Source: Hespellia sp.
Lineage (GTDB): Bacteria > Bacillota > Clostridia > Lachnospirales > Lachnospiraceae
Direction: 5' to 3'
Assembly: GCA_028694105.1 (NCBI GenBank)
Contig: JAQUUC010000035.1
Location: 1-39,898, forward strand
DNA: 39,898 nt
Below the pieces are notes generated by a model that was not told the DNA's origin, ran no database searches, and was given only the letters and a program-made list of their open reading frames with translations. Positions within the stretch are counted from its first letter, which is position 1. Each line of letters opens with the position of its first letter. Of this stretch, positions 23,881 to 32,941 are shown one piece after another. Both the position numbers and the translations under genes were made by a program.

Positions 23881-24963
23881 TTACTGTACCTGCAAAAGCT
23901 TCTCTTTCAGTTCATTCTCTAGCCGCTGCAGCTCCACCTCTGCTTCCTGTCTCTTCACTCTTCCTTCGCGCTGGATATTCATCACTTCATCAAACGTTGA
24001 AATCAGTGATTCGTTCGTTGCTTTTAACGTCTCTATATCCACAATCCCACGCTCGGATTCGCGGGCAGTTTCGATGGTTGCGGTCTTCAGCTTTTCTGCA
24101 TTCTGCTTGAGCAGTGCATTGGTCATGTCTGTGACCTCCCGCTGCGCTGCGGCCGCCTGTGAAGAGTGTTCCACACCGAGTGCCAGAACCATCTGACTTT
24201 TCCACAGTGGAATCGTATTAACCAGTGTGGACTGAATCTTCTCCACCATCATGGTATCGTTTCCCTGCACCAGCCGAAGCTGCGGTGCCGTCTGAATTGA
24301 AATCGCACGGGTCAGTTCCAGATCATGAATCTTCTTTTCAAACCGGGTACACATTGCTTCCAGATCTCTGGCCGCCTGAGCATCCTCCGGGAGTCCGCTC
24401 TTTTGTGCCTTTTGAATCAGTTCGCTTAAATCCGTTCCACGAACCTCCTGCAGTTTCTTCTTTCCTGCAAGTACATACATTGACAGCTCCTTGAAATAGG
24501 TCAGATTGACCTCATACATTTTATCAAGAAGTGCAACGTCCTTTAAAAGCTGTACCTGATGTGACTCCAATGCCTTGCAGATCTGGTTCACATTCGTCTC
24601 CGCCTTGGAATAACGCGCCTTCAATGAAGAAATCTTACCGGATGTTCTTTTGAAGATTCCAAGAAATCCTTTCTCTTCTTCCTCTCCGAATCCTTTCAGT
24701 TCCTTTACAACGCCGGTAAGAAGATCACCGACTTCGCCGAGATCCTTGGTCTGTACTTTCTCCAGCGCTGACTCTGAAAAGCTCGCCAGCTTCTGCTGCG
24801 TTCCGGCACCATACTGTAAAATCACTGCGGAGTTGGTCAGATCAATCTGACTTGCAAATGAATCCACCATATCCCGCTCTTGCGTTGTCAGTATCTCCTC
24901 ATTCAGCTCCGGTTCCAGTGTCAATGTCGGTGTTGCATCAAATTCCTCAAATTCATTACTCAT
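23881..24963 (-). CDS. telA: TelA-family (toxic anion resistance) protein
   Basis: A 360-residue soluble, helix-rich protein of the TelA/YceH family, members of which were first linked to tellurite resistance and later to envelope stress. Typical stretches are LTTQERDMVDSFASQIDLTN near residue 30, GFLGIFKRTSGKISSLKARY, and QLRLVQGNDTMMVEKIQSTL followed by NTIPLWKSQMVLALG. The C-terminal end is coiled coil with many Glu/Lys. It lies 44 nt downstream of xpaC; the xpaC-telA pair is widespread in Firmicutes. A hybrid sensor kinase gene precedes the pair on the same strand. Its molecular role is not settled. Confidence 0.93.
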   Translation of the reverse strand: MSNEFEEFDATPTLTLEPELNEEILTTQERDMVDSFASQIDLTNSAVILQYGAGTQQKLASFSESALEKVQTKDLGEVGDLLTGVVKELKGFGEEEEKGFLGIFKRTSGKISSLKARYSKAETNVNQICKALESHQVQLLKDVALLDKMYEVNLTYFKELSMYVLAGKKKLQEVRGTDLSELIQKAQKSGLPEDAQAARDLEAMCTRFEKKIHDLELTRAISIQTAPQLRLVQGNDTMMVEKIQSTLVNTIPLWKSQMVLALGVEHSSQAAAAQREVTDMTNALLKQNAEKLKTATIETARESERGIVDIETLKATNESLISTFDEVMNIQREGRVKRQEAEVELQRLENELKEKLLQVQ

Positions 24964-25007
24964 AATTCATCCTCCGCTTGTTTTTTGCTTTTATTTTATA
25001 ATTCTTT

Positions 25008-26228
25008 TTACGAAAAGTCATCCTGTCCAAGGCCTTCCTGTGCCAGCATCGTATTTAGAACTGAAATATCCGATGACACATCCCAAGCCGTCCGCTCAAA
25101 TAAATCATCCAGCAGCTTTTCAAATGCCGCGTTGAGTGTATCCAGTGTCTTTTCAATCTCCCGCTTGGACGATACGATATTGTCTCCCTGCACCGGTTGT
25201 TTATCTAACTCGTCATATGCTTCCAACAGCTTCACCGTTGTCGGCAGATAATAATCCATCAGCCTGCGGATTCCACGGACTGAAGACGGGTCCTGCTCCA
25301 CCCGGTCAAAAATGCGGTCCACCAGCTCTTCCATTCTGGAAATCTTAGCGGAAATCTCAATTCCCGGAATCGCATCATTGCACTCATGGATCTTGCAGAT
25401 GTAATCATTTCCTTCTTTTAGAATCGTCTGTACCTCCGGTGCGACCGATTCCGCTGCTTTCGCTTCTTCTTCCTTGCGAATCCGTTCATTTTCTGCATTG
25501 ATTCGCTGCGCCTCCAGCATCTCCTGATACTTCGCATATACCTCGTTGCTCGCAATCAGACAGGTTCTCTGTCCATCCAGATGCCCTTCCTTAAACCAGC
25601 GGTCCTTAATCATTCGTTCCAGATCCTTTAATACCTTTTTTGGTGATTTTCTCGTCAGTTCACTCAATCGTTTTACTTCACAGTACCCGGTTCTTCTCAC
25701 TTCATCTCTGTAAAGATGAAACCGCTTCACTCTGCCCAGCTTGGCAATTCCTTTTCCAATAAGACCGCTGGTCACCAGCAGCACGATTCCCATACAAATC
25801 AGCGTAAATAGAATCCCGCCCGAGAAATCTCCTGTAAGCAGCGCATAGATCAGCATAATCAGAAGGACCGTTCCGGAACACACACCAATGCAGCTTCCCA
25901 GCACTGTCATCAGAATTCCGCCAACCTTTGCTGAGGTCGGCTTAATATAAAGCTGCGTGTCTATATTTCTCTGCATCGCCATATTTTTTTGCTCTGTCTG
26001 CCTGTATACACTCTCTGTCACACGCTTTGAGGCTTCCTGCGCAGCGCTCTGCGTTGCATTTGTAAATGCATCCCCTGCATTTCTAAGCCCTGAACGCACA
26101 CTCCGGGCCGCATCATTAATCGTATTGCTGATTGTCTGATTCAATTTATTAAAATCCTGAGAATCGATTGCGTCCTGCACTGTCCGCTTAATCTCCTCAC
26201 CAAGCTTTTCCCAATCCTGATTTGGCAT
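25008..26228 (-). CDS. xpaC: XpaC-family membrane protein
   Basis: 406 residues, related to the 5-bromo-4-chloroindolyl-phosphate hydrolysis protein XpaC. It has an N-terminal amphipathic helical region (1-95), two membrane spans (about 103-130 and 137-160), then a winged-helix-like segment (TRKSPKKVLKDLERMIKDRWF, about 190-210) and a long coiled-coil C-terminal part. It is the usual operon partner of telA, which follows 44 nt downstream. The biochemical function is unknown despite the name. The gene starts 18 nt after the sensor-kinase stop, so all three are probably co-transcribed. Confidence 0.88.
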   Translation of the reverse strand: MPNQDWEKLGEEIKRTVQDAIDSQDFNKLNQTISNTINDAARSVRSGLRNAGDAFTNATQSAAQEASKRVTESVYRQTEQKNMAMQRNIDTQLYIKPTSAKVGGILMTVLGSCIGVCSGTVLLIMLIYALLTGDFSGGILFTLICMGIVLLVTSGLIGKGIAKLGRVKRFHLYRDEVRRTGYCEVKRLSELTRKSPKKVLKDLERMIKDRWFKEGHLDGQRTCLIASNEVYAKYQEMLEAQRINAENERIRKEEEAKAAESVAPEVQTILKEGNDYICKIHECNDAIPGIEISAKISRMEELVDRIFDRVEQDPSSVRGIRRLMDYYLPTTVKLLEAYDELDKQPVQGDNIVSSKREIEKTLDTLNAAFEKLLDDLFERTAWDVSSDISVLNTMLAQEGLGQDDFS

Positions 26229-26246
26229 AGCTTCCTCCTGTGTTAT

Positions 26247-28619
26247 CTACTTCATATATCCGGCTATCGTCTCATACATCTTCTGTGGGTCGATCGGTTT
26301 TGCAAGATGCGCATTCATCCCCGCCTCAATTGACTGCCTCACATCATCGTCAAATGCATTCGCCGTCATAGCAACGATCGGAATGGTTCTGGCATCCGCT
26401 CTGTCCAGACCACGGATTTCCTTCGTTGCCTCTATTCCGTTCTGCTTCGGCATACGGATATCCATAAGAATCATCTGGTAAAATCCCAGCGCTGTCCGCT
26501 GGAATACTTCTACAGCCTCACGTCCATTATACACCACATCCACCTGCATTCCCTGCTTCTCAAGGAGCTTTATCGCAATTTCTCTGTTAAGTGGATGATC
26601 CTCCGCGAGGAGTACGCGTTTTCCCTCTAATACCCTCAGATCAAGCGCTGGCTTTTCCAGCTTCGTTCTCTGCATAAGACGGTACTCATACGGAACTGTG
26701 AATCGAAATGTCGAGCCCTTTCCTAATTCACTCTCCACGCAAATGTCTCCACCCATTGCAGTCACAATCTGCTTTACCAGCGCAAGTCCCAGACCAGTTC
26801 CCTGTACCTGATTACTATACGGATTCTGCTCCTGCTCAAACGGTTTGAAAATTCTCTTCATAAATTCTTTACTCATACCACAGCCGGTATCAGAGATCGT
26901 AATCTGATCTATACTTTTGTTTTTGTCATACGATATATTTTTAATGGACAGCCTGATTGTTCCGCCCTTTGGTGTGAACTTCAGTGCATTATTCAGCAGA
27001 TTCATGTATACCTGCTGTATTCTTAATGCATCTACATAATACTCCAGCTTGCTGGCTTGCTTCATCGGTGGATAATGAAACTCAATTTGCTTCTCCTTCA
27101 TTGCCGGGGCGAGCATATCTATGCACGTATTGTATATCTCCTCAGCCGTGAGCCATGTCGGATGGAGCTCAAATTTCCCATGTTCAATACGGCTCATATC
27201 CAGAATATCATTGATGATTCCCAGCAGATAATCACTGGAGGACTGAATCTTTTTGATATATTCATCCTTCTCCTTCATCTCTCCAGTATCTCCGGCAAGC
27301 TTTGCCATCCCGATGATTGCATTCATCGGTGTCCGGATTTCATGACTCATCTGTGATAAAAACAGGGATTTATAATGATTTGCATTTTCCGCACTCTCAA
27401 GTGCATCCCTTAATACCTTCTGTTTTCTTTTTTCCTCTTCCACAACCGCCGTGATATCATTCTGAATAAACAGGCAGATATTTCGGTTCTCTTCATAGGC
27501 AATGTATCTGACCCGCTTCGCCTTGCGCTGCCCATCCTTCTGCATATGGAAATAAAATTCAAATGCATTTGCATCCTTCAGACGTTCTTTTACACTGTCA
27601 ATATTCGTCCATGCCAGATATTCTTCACGGTCTTCCGGTACCACCGCATTATTAGCAAAACGTATCAGAGATACCGTATAGTCTTCTTCCACCACATTTT
27701 CATTGAAAACATTATAGCTGTTTTCTCCATAGAGCAGCACCGCACCATTATCTTCAAAATTGACACTTCCAATCAGGTCATATTCATCATTCACGGCAAA
27801 TTCCATCATGATATCCAGCGATTTTTCTTTATTTACATTATAGCCAAATTCAAAAAGAAGAATATCCTCCCCCTGCGGCTGCCGCATAATATGCAAAATG
27901 TCCTGAACCCAGCAGACCTTTCCGTCAGGCAATCTGGAGCGAAAAAACATGGTAATCTCCTGTTCTCCATTTTCGTATCTCTGAATCAGTTTTTTCTCAT
28001 CATGCAGTTCAATATACTCATTTCTGTCCGCCTCATCCAGAATCAGTGCCGATTCAATACCGGCAATTTTCTTCAGCGAAACCAGCTGCTCACCGGGTGC
28101 AATCAGATTTTCGTAGTTATACTCAATTGGGACTTCCTTTGACAGATTATAGATGGCGCTTGCCACGACATTATCCTCTGGCTGTCTGCCTCTTTTCTGT
28201 GCGGTCTGATACTTCTTCTCCAGCTCTTTTGCATTTCGCATAATCTGCTCTGTCGTATCAAAATAAACCACATATAACATATCATTTCCAAATTCATTCC
28301 TGACGCAGCTCGCTTTCAGAGTAACCCAGCAACTCGACTCCTTAAGTGATCTGCCCCGGAAATCAATGCTTCCCTTTCCTCGTCTGAGCACGAGATTCCG
28401 GAAGAATTCTGCCACCTTCTGCTGGTCTTCCCGTGCAACTCCGTATACCGGATTCTTCTCAAATGCACGGGTCTGTTCCTCCACGGTTCCACCCACAAGA
28501 TCGCACAGTCCCTGATTAATGAATTCTATCCTAAGACTATGATCCGGCAGAATGGAATACACGCAGATTCCACATGCGATATGTTGTAAAATACTTTTAT
28601 ATGCCGGCTCATTGACCAT
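26247..28619 (-). CDS. Cytoplasmic hybrid sensor histidine kinase / response regulator with PAS-like domains
   Basis: 790 residues from the ATG at 28619. I prefer this start to an in-frame upstream ATG at 28655 because GGAGG lies before it. PAS-like sensor domains fill residues 1-395, with no membrane span. The HisKA domain has phosphoacceptor His426 in [17 protein letters not shown]. The HATPase domain has [16 protein letters not shown] and [12 protein letters not shown]. The C-terminal receiver has EDHP (about 673-676), phosphoacceptor Asp720 in ILMDIRMP, and a Lys in LAKPID. No Hpt domain or DNA-binding output is present, so the phosphate must pass to another protein, or the receiver regulates the kinase itself. 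It is followed by xpaC-telA after 18 nt, a context worth noting. Confidence 0.93.
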   Translation of the reverse strand: MVNEPAYKSILQHIACGICVYSILPDHSLRIEFINQGLCDLVGGTVEEQTRAFEKNPVYGVAREDQQKVAEFFRNLVLRRGKGSIDFRGRSLKESSCWVTLKASCVRNEFGNDMLYVVYFDTTEQIMRNAKELEKKYQTAQKRGRQPEDNVVASAIYNLSKEVPIEYNYENLIAPGEQLVSLKKIAGIESALILDEADRNEYIELHDEKKLIQRYENGEQEITMFFRSRLPDGKVCWVQDILHIMRQPQGEDILLFEFGYNVNKEKSLDIMMEFAVNDEYDLIGSVNFEDNGAVLLYGENSYNVFNENVVEEDYTVSLIRFANNAVVPEDREEYLAWTNIDSVKERLKDANAFEFYFHMQKDGQRKAKRVRYIAYEENRNICLFIQNDITAVVEEEKRKQKVLRDALESAENANHYKSLFLSQMSHEIRTPMNAIIGMAKLAGDTGEMKEKDEYIKKIQSSSDYLLGIINDILDMSRIEHGKFELHPTWLTAEEIYNTCIDMLAPAMKEKQIEFHYPPMKQASKLEYYVDALRIQQVYMNLLNNALKFTPKGGTIRLSIKNISYDKNKSIDQITISDTGCGMSKEFMKRIFKPFEQEQNPYSNQVQGTGLGLALVKQIVTAMGGDICVESELGKGSTFRFTVPYEYRLMQRTKLEKPALDLRVLEGKRVLLAEDHPLNREIAIKLLEKQGMQVDVVYNGREAVEVFQRTALGFYQMILMDIRMPKQNGIEATKEIRGLDRADARTIPIVAMTANAFDDDVRQSIEAGMNAHLAKPIDPQKMYETIAGYMK

Positions 28620-28665
28620 ACGTTTTTCCTCCGTAAACATCTCCAAAAACAACACAATTGCTACT

Positions 28666-28682
28666 CACCGCCTATAGCGGTG
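28666..28682. other. Small hairpin in the sensor-kinase leader region
   Basis: CACCGC and GCGGTG pair around CTATA, about 50 nt upstream of the kinase start, with flanking ACT/AGT extending the stem imperfectly. The rest of 28620-28786 shows no gene. It could be a leader structure or a small dispersed palindrome; no sign of a transposon is visible. Confidence 0.4.
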
Positions 28683-28786
28683 GGAGTCATCTCACATCTG
28701 ATATCATATTACTACTTCCTGATGATTTCTTCAATCATTCTTTTCCATGTTGTGAATCTGACCTCCTGCCACTGCATTTCACCATT

Positions 28787-28832
28787 AAAAAAAGTCGTAG
28801 AATTCCTTGTTTAAAGGGATTCTATGACTTTT
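28787..28832 (-). terminator. Intrinsic terminator of the Rpn-type gene
   Basis: On the minus strand a 17-bp stem (28816-28832 paired with 28790-28806, two imperfect pairs) with a 9-nt loop ends in a run of seven T. It follows the stop at 28838 directly. Confidence 0.9.
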
Positions 28833-28837
28833 AACTG

Positions 28838-29788
28838 TCAAAGATGATTTGCTTCGCCGAGTCCTTGAATCTCGTCCTCCGACAGACCAGTCACCTCAGA
28901 AATTGTTGAAATTGATACACCTTTCTCGCGTAATTTCACTGCGATATTGATGCGTTCGTCCTTACGTCCTTCTTCGCGTCCTTCTTCTCTTGCATTTTCC
29001 TTGACATTATCCAGATGTTTTTTCTCATCATACTCCGTAAGAATCAACTGCCTCACCTCATTTCGATTTTTCAAAAGGAAATCTTTTAACACATCATGTT
29101 CGATACAATATTCGCTCGCTGCATCCACGGCATCTTCCAACTCATAGCCGCTGCGCTGAAAACTGCGAATCTGTTCAATAAATGTTGCATATTCTCCCAA
29201 TAATTTGCACTGGTTCATCATCTTATGATTATGCCCCAGATTGATGTTTAGCATAATCGCAGTAAATTCCATGCATCCGCCCGGAACTTCGAATGCATCC
29301 GACAACTTAAGTTCTACTCTGTCTTCCATTGTATCTGTTCCGTTATAGAACACAACATACTTTGGTGTAGGAATCCTGACTAGTTTTTCGCCGTAAATAT
29401 CTGCCTGACTGACCGCTAAAAATCCCTGCAGCAATCCAGCGAAATATAACAATCCACGAAGCGGCATGTTTGGATTAAACGTAGATTGATGCTCGTAAAG
29501 ATTCAAATAGTTTCCAACCAAAAATGAACAATCATTTTTCATTCCCATATAGACGGCATCTTCTAATGTAGTAATCATCAACTCGTCCGCATCTGTATAA
29601 TCCGACTGATTCACTGCATTATACAACTCCAGCAATGCCTTTTTGTCACTGAACAGCCTGATAAACAGCCGATCCTTATGCTTTCTGTTGACACGAAATA
29701 TCTTGCGCAAAAGCCTTAAAAACCATGACTTCTTCACCTTAATTGTTCTGTCTTCGTAAATAATTTCCAGTATCTGTTTCTGCTTCAT
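28838..29788 (-). CDS. Rpn-type PD-(D/E)XK nuclease / transposase-like protein
   Basis: 316 residues from the ATG at 29788, preceded by GGAGG; an upstream in-frame ATG at 29830 lacks such a site. The N-terminal half carries the nuclease-like core, with KNDCSFLVGNYLNLYEHQST and NPNMPLRGLLYFAG, where the Glu and Gln of EHQ are in the E-x-(K/Q) position. The C-terminal part is helical and ends with EEGREEGRKDERINIAVKLR and a helix-turn-helix-like ISTISEVTGLSEDEI, the usual tail of this family. Rpn proteins promote RecA-independent recombination in E. coli; the role of Firmicute copies is less clear. It stands alone with its own terminator. Confidence 0.85.
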   Translation of the reverse strand: MKQKQILEIIYEDRTIKVKKSWFLRLLRKIFRVNRKHKDRLFIRLFSDKKALLELYNAVNQSDYTDADELMITTLEDAVYMGMKNDCSFLVGNYLNLYEHQSTFNPNMPLRGLLYFAGLLQGFLAVSQADIYGEKLVRIPTPKYVVFYNGTDTMEDRVELKLSDAFEVPGGCMEFTAIMLNINLGHNHKMMNQCKLLGEYATFIEQIRSFQRSGYELEDAVDAASEYCIEHDVLKDFLLKNRNEVRQLILTEYDEKKHLDNVKENAREEGREEGRKDERINIAVKLREKGVSISTISEVTGLSEDEIQGLGEANHL

Positions 29789-29993
29789 GCTATCTTCCTC
29801 CATTATAATTGAATAGCGAAATAAACACAACAGAAAACATGCTGAATTCCCATTGTATTTACTTCAAAATAAAAGGGTAACTCGGCGATATGCCGGGAAA
29901 AATTAACTCTCCGAATAGAATTTCGGATGAATATAATTCATACTATAGCACACCGAAACAGATGCTGCAATTATTTTATTTTTTTCAAACCAG

Positions 29994-30016
29994 AGTTTGG
30001 ACCAGAGCTCCAAACT
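29994..30016. other. Perfect 8-bp hairpin over the stop of the XRE regulator gene
   Basis: AGTTTGGA and TCCAAACT pair around CCAGAGC and overlap the TAG stop at 30015-30017. No T-run follows on the minus strand. Further weak inverted repeats (TCCGAA/TTCGGA near 29910-29927 and CGGC/GCCG near 29883-29896) fill the rest of 29831-29993, where I see no gene. Confidence 0.5.
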
Positions 30017-31073
30017 AGAGTAATGTTCTATACTTATGGATCATCTGCTGAAACGCCTCTTCCTTTCTCAAAAAATCATATGTTTCACTCTTCTCTAATT
30101 CATCGAGAATATTAGGAAACATTTTTTCGCCGAGGTTCATTTCCTTTTGATCACTGCCTAGATGCTTGTAAATCGGACAATCACTTATATCCCATGGAAT
30201 AAGCATCGCTTCCAGCATCTGATCCAGAATTTCGATGGTGTCCATCACGTTTTCCTCTGCCATCGCTTTTTCAAAAGTAAAGATATAAGCGTCAAATCCC
30301 CACATACCAAATGCTTTTATGAGTGTCTGACCGGCTTCTGCCAACTGTAACGCATTCTCTGTATCGCCATTCTTGGCAGCAATCGCAATCAGACGTGTCA
30401 ATGGAACCTGAATCTGATTGATCGCGAAAATCGTTTTTGATGCATATATCTTTTCGGCTTCTTTTTCTTTTCCTGTGTTCATCCATAAGTTTGCCTGCAT
30501 TAATTTTTTATCCAGAGCACTGCCTTCCGGCAATTTGTCAATCAGGTCCTGCGCGTGATCATATTTCTTGTCCTGAATTGCACGGGAAGCTAACATAAAA
30601 TTGGCTCGATCCGCATAATCCGAAGCGTCACTATTTCCCACCCGTTCATACATTTGCTGTATTTTCAGATCATAACCTTCATGCTTTGAATCAGGAACCT
30701 TTACCATCATCATCGTTCCCTGCAAGGTTAATGCCAGATTGTGTATCAGTTTGACATCTGTTGGATACTCATGAATTGCCTGCTCTGCAACCGAAAATGC
30801 TTTTTCGATTCCTTCTGACCGTGCAGTTTCAGACACTTTAGTTGCCAGATGTCCGATTTCAATTTCCGATAATTCCATTTTAAAACACAACAATGTATTT
30901 ACATCGATTTTCAGCACTCTGGCTAATGCAGGCAGCAATTCCACATCTGGGTACGTTGCTCCGCTCTCCCATTTACTGACAGCAGGAATCGACACATCGA
31001 GCTGATCTGCGATCTGCTTTTGCGTATAGTCCAGTTCTTTTCTCTTTTGACGGATTACTTCATTCATTGACAT
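30015..31073 (-). CDS. XRE-family transcriptional regulator with TPR-like C-terminal region
   Basis: About 352 residues from the ATG at 31073 (GAAAAGAG upstream); a GTG at 31082 is in frame but lies inside the likely ribosome site. The N-terminal Cro/CI-type helix-turn-helix (about 1-60) contains RKELDYTQKQIADQLDVSIP and AVSKWESGATYPDVELLPAL. The remaining part is helical and repeat-like (SDASDYADRANFML; YDHAQDLIDKLPEGS; GDTENALQLAEAG), resembling TPR-type peptide-sensing regulators. Targets are unknown. It has its own promoter with an extended -10. Confidence 0.9.
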   Translation of the reverse strand: MSMNEVIRQKRKELDYTQKQIADQLDVSIPAVSKWESGATYPDVELLPALARVLKIDVNTLLCFKMELSEIEIGHLATKVSETARSEGIEKAFSVAEQAIHEYPTDVKLIHNLALTLQGTMMMVKVPDSKHEGYDLKIQQMYERVGNSDASDYADRANFMLASRAIQDKKYDHAQDLIDKLPEGSALDKKLMQANLWMNTGKEKEAEKIYASKTIFAINQIQVPLTRLIAIAAKNGDTENALQLAEAGQTLIKAFGMWGFDAYIFTFEKAMAEENVMDTIEILDQMLEAMLIPWDISDCPIYKHLGSDQKEMNLGEKMFPNILDELEKSETYDFLRKEEAFQQMIHKYRTLL

Positions 31074-31120
31074 CGTTATCACTCTTTTCCATAGTATTCT
31101 GGAGGCCTCTCTGTAGCTTT

Positions 31121-31149
31121 ATTATATCAGCAGCATCCGGTATTTACCA
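31121..31149 (-). promoter_or_regulatory. Candidate promoter of the XRE regulator
   Basis: An extended -10, TGATATAAT (TATAAT at 31121-31126, minus strand), lies 17 nt downstream of TGGTAA (31144-31149). Just upstream the palindrome AATGATCATT (31153-31162) could be an autoregulatory site. Confidence 0.55.
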
Positions 31150-31185
31150 TTGAATGATCATTAAATACAATGCAATTTTTTTAAC

Positions 31186-31205
31186 TGGCAGGAAACTTCC
31201 TGCCA
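31186..31205. other. Perfect 9-bp hairpin directly after the deacylase gene
   Basis: TGGCAGGAA and TTCCTGCCA are separated by 2 nt and abut the stop at 31206. On the minus strand it is followed by A-rich rather than T-rich sequence, so it is not a classical terminator, though it may end or stabilise the transcript. Confidence 0.55.
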
Positions 31206-31745
31206 CTACAATTCCATAACTCTGGCATGATGCCGAATCTTTGGTAAAAACTTCTTCAATAAATCCACTGTTTTGATTTTTAAATGACTTGTATTGATCC
31301 CAGTGTTGCAGCCAAACCACTCCTCTTCTGCCACTTCCTTGTCCATAACCAGCTGGACATAATCATCTACATCATTCACCAGCCCCATTACAGACGCTGA
31401 ACCCGGCTTTGCTTTTAAGAACTTTTCCATATATTCCTGTGATGCAAAAGAAAGTCCTGATAGACCCACTTTTTTGCTGAACGCTTTAACATCCAGTCTC
31501 TTTTCTGCCGGTAGAACAACCAAATAAAATGCTGTCTTCTTCCTGTTACACAAAAGGATACTCTTTCTGATTTCAGTTCCCAGCGCCTCGTCAATTTCTT
31601 TACACTCTTCCATTGTGTCTACGACATCATTATCGACCAGTTCAAATGGAATTTTCAATGCCTCTAACTGTGACAGTATTTTCTTCTCTGTCTCCGTTCT
31701 GTTTTCTACTGAAACCTTTGTCTTTACTTCACTAATATGAATCAT
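31206..31745 (-). CDS. YbaK/ProX-type aminoacyl-tRNA deacylase-domain protein
   Basis: 179 residues from the ATG at 31745, chosen because AGGAG lies 8 nt upstream; a GTG at 31754 is in frame but too close to that site. The fold can be recognised from EIRKSILLCNRKKTAFYLVV, LDVKAFSKKVG, and KPGSASVMGLVND, with the conserved Lys (RKS), the Gly-Ser loop and the late WFGCNTGINTSHLKI. Such free-standing domains hydrolyse mischarged aminoacyl-tRNA, often Ala-tRNAPro, and act in trans as quality control. It is not linked to its neighbours by function and faces away from the AraC gene. Confidence 0.9.
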   Translation of the reverse strand: MIHISEVKTKVSVENRTETEKKILSQLEALKIPFELVDNDVVDTMEECKEIDEALGTEIRKSILLCNRKKTAFYLVVLPAEKRLDVKAFSKKVGLSGLSFASQEYMEKFLKAKPGSASVMGLVNDVDDYVQLVMDKEVAEEEWFGCNTGINTSHLKIKTVDLLKKFLPKIRHHARVMEL

Positions 31746-31883
31746 CTGAATCACTCCTAACTTTTTTATCTGCTACAACGGTCATCTTCCATAACCGTCC
31801 TTTATTATAACAAGTCACATTTTATAAAAGTCTGTGAATATTACCCAAAAATATAAAAATCTGCTCATTTCCACTTCTTTCTC

Positions 31884-31912
31884 TTTCCAACCAATTCTAT
31901 TGCCGTTATAAT
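31884..31912 (+). promoter_or_regulatory. Candidate promoter of the AraC-type regulator
   Basis: TTTCCA (31884-31889) and TATAAT (31907-31912) are separated by 17 nt. The -10 is about 17 nt before the ATG at 31930, so the leader is very short. Confidence 0.55.
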
Positions 31913-31929
31913 ATAAACGAAGTGATAAC

Positions 31930-32871
31930 ATGAACGAATTTTTACAAATTCTTTTGCCAAATGAGGTGATAAAACTGAAAAAGGATATTTCTCTTCATGA
32001 AAAAAATAAATATAAAAATATTTCCTTCCCTTTTGAGATTTACAAAGTGGATAAATATGCGATGCGCCCCCATGGAAGAGGCTTTGATAATCTGCACTGG
32101 CATGAGGAAATCCAATATACCCGGGCAGTCAAAGGAACGCTGACTATGCAGATAAATGGTCAGAATTACCATTTGAACGAAGGGGAAGCCATCTTTATCA
32201 ATTCCCAGCATTTGCACATGGCAAAGGAAATGGAAGAAACAGGGCAGTATATCAGCATGAACTTTAGCACCAGACTGCTCTCCTTCTCCTGGGGCAGCCT
32301 GATGGAAAAACTATATGTGCTCCCCTATGTAAACGACTATTTACTTCCTGTCATTATTTTTAACCGAGGCTGCCAATGGAAAAAGAAAGTCCTGCAGCTT
32401 TTGGACGATATCGAAACCGTCTATGAGCAAAAAACAGACTTTGCGTGGGAATATAAAATTTCGATGCTGCTCTGTGAAATCTGGTATCTGATTCTGACCA
32501 ATGTAAAAACCGAGCCGAAGGATGATTTGGAACATGTAAAACTGAAACAAGAACGGATTCAGCAGCTGCTCAGTTTTATCCATCAGAATTATTCGGAATC
32601 ATTAACTCTGGAAAAGATTGCAGATGCAGCTCACATTTCCATTTCCGAATGTACCCGGCGTTTTCGTGAGTATACCGGACACTCTCCTTATGAGTACCTG
32701 ATCCAATATCGGATTTCAGAAGCCACCATACTACTGCTGAAAACAGAAAAATCCGTCAGCCAGATTGCTGAAAATACCGGTTTTCAAGACACCTCCAGCT
32801 TTATTCAGGCCTTTAAGAAACGAGCCGGAACCACACCGCTAAAATATCGAAAGCTTCATTTACAAATATAA
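31930..32871 (+). CDS. AraC-family transcriptional regulator with cupin sensor domain
   Basis: 313 residues. The N-terminal cupin-type ligand-binding domain (about 40-130) contains HWHEEIQYTRAVKGTLTMQI and LNEGEAIFINSQHLH. The C-terminal AraC double helix-turn-helix (about 208-310) contains SLTLEKIADAAHISISECTR and VSQIAENTGFQDTSSFIQAF, closing with AGTTPLKYR. The ATG at 31930 has a weak ribosome site. A GAGGTG lies before codon 16 (CTG), so an internal start cannot be excluded. It converges with the hydroxyproline operon and may or may not control it; the ligand is unknown, small-molecule or sugar-type by family. Confidence 0.9.
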   Translation: MNEFLQILLPNEVIKLKKDISLHEKNKYKNISFPFEIYKVDKYAMRPHGRGFDNLHWHEEIQYTRAVKGTLTMQINGQNYHLNEGEAIFINSQHLHMAKEMEETGQYISMNFSTRLLSFSWGSLMEKLYVLPYVNDYLLPVIIFNRGCQWKKKVLQLLDDIETVYEQKTDFAWEYKISMLLCEIWYLILTNVKTEPKDDLEHVKLKQERIQQLLSFIHQNYSESLTLEKIADAAHISISECTRRFREYTGHSPYEYLIQYRISEATILLLKTEKSVSQIAENTGFQDTSSFIQAFKKRAGTTPLKYRKLHLQI

Positions 32872-32893
32872 ACCTACGGTAAACCAAAAACAT

Positions 32894-32936
32894 CAGGAAG
32901 GAGCCAGGCTGCGTAAAGCAGTGATGTTCCTCCCTG
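32894..32936. terminator. Nested hairpin between convergent genes, possible two-way terminator
   Basis: CAGGAAGGA (32894-32902) pairs with TCCTCCCTG (32928-32936) with one mismatch, and CTGC/GCAG forms an inner stem. It lies between the AraC stop and the stop of the convergent TauE-type gene. No clear T-run is seen on either side. Confidence 0.35.
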
Positions 32937-32941
32937 AACAA

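Noticed and set aside
27546-28142. A 198-codon plus-strand frame inside the hybrid kinase gene
   Set aside because: The opposite strand carries well-conserved kinase sequence; the frame has no recognisable motif.
28666-28682. Hairpin as an insertion-sequence end of IS200/IS605 type
   Set aside because: No transposase gene, partner end or target-site pattern is visible nearby.
29994-30016. Hairpin at the XRE stop as an intrinsic terminator
   Set aside because: No T-run follows on the coding strand; kept only as a hairpin.
22391-31155. Identical 13-mer TTTACCATTGAAT at 22391-22403 and 31143-31155
   Set aside because: In a 40-kb window a few dozen chance 13-mer matches are expected; positions relative to promoters differ.
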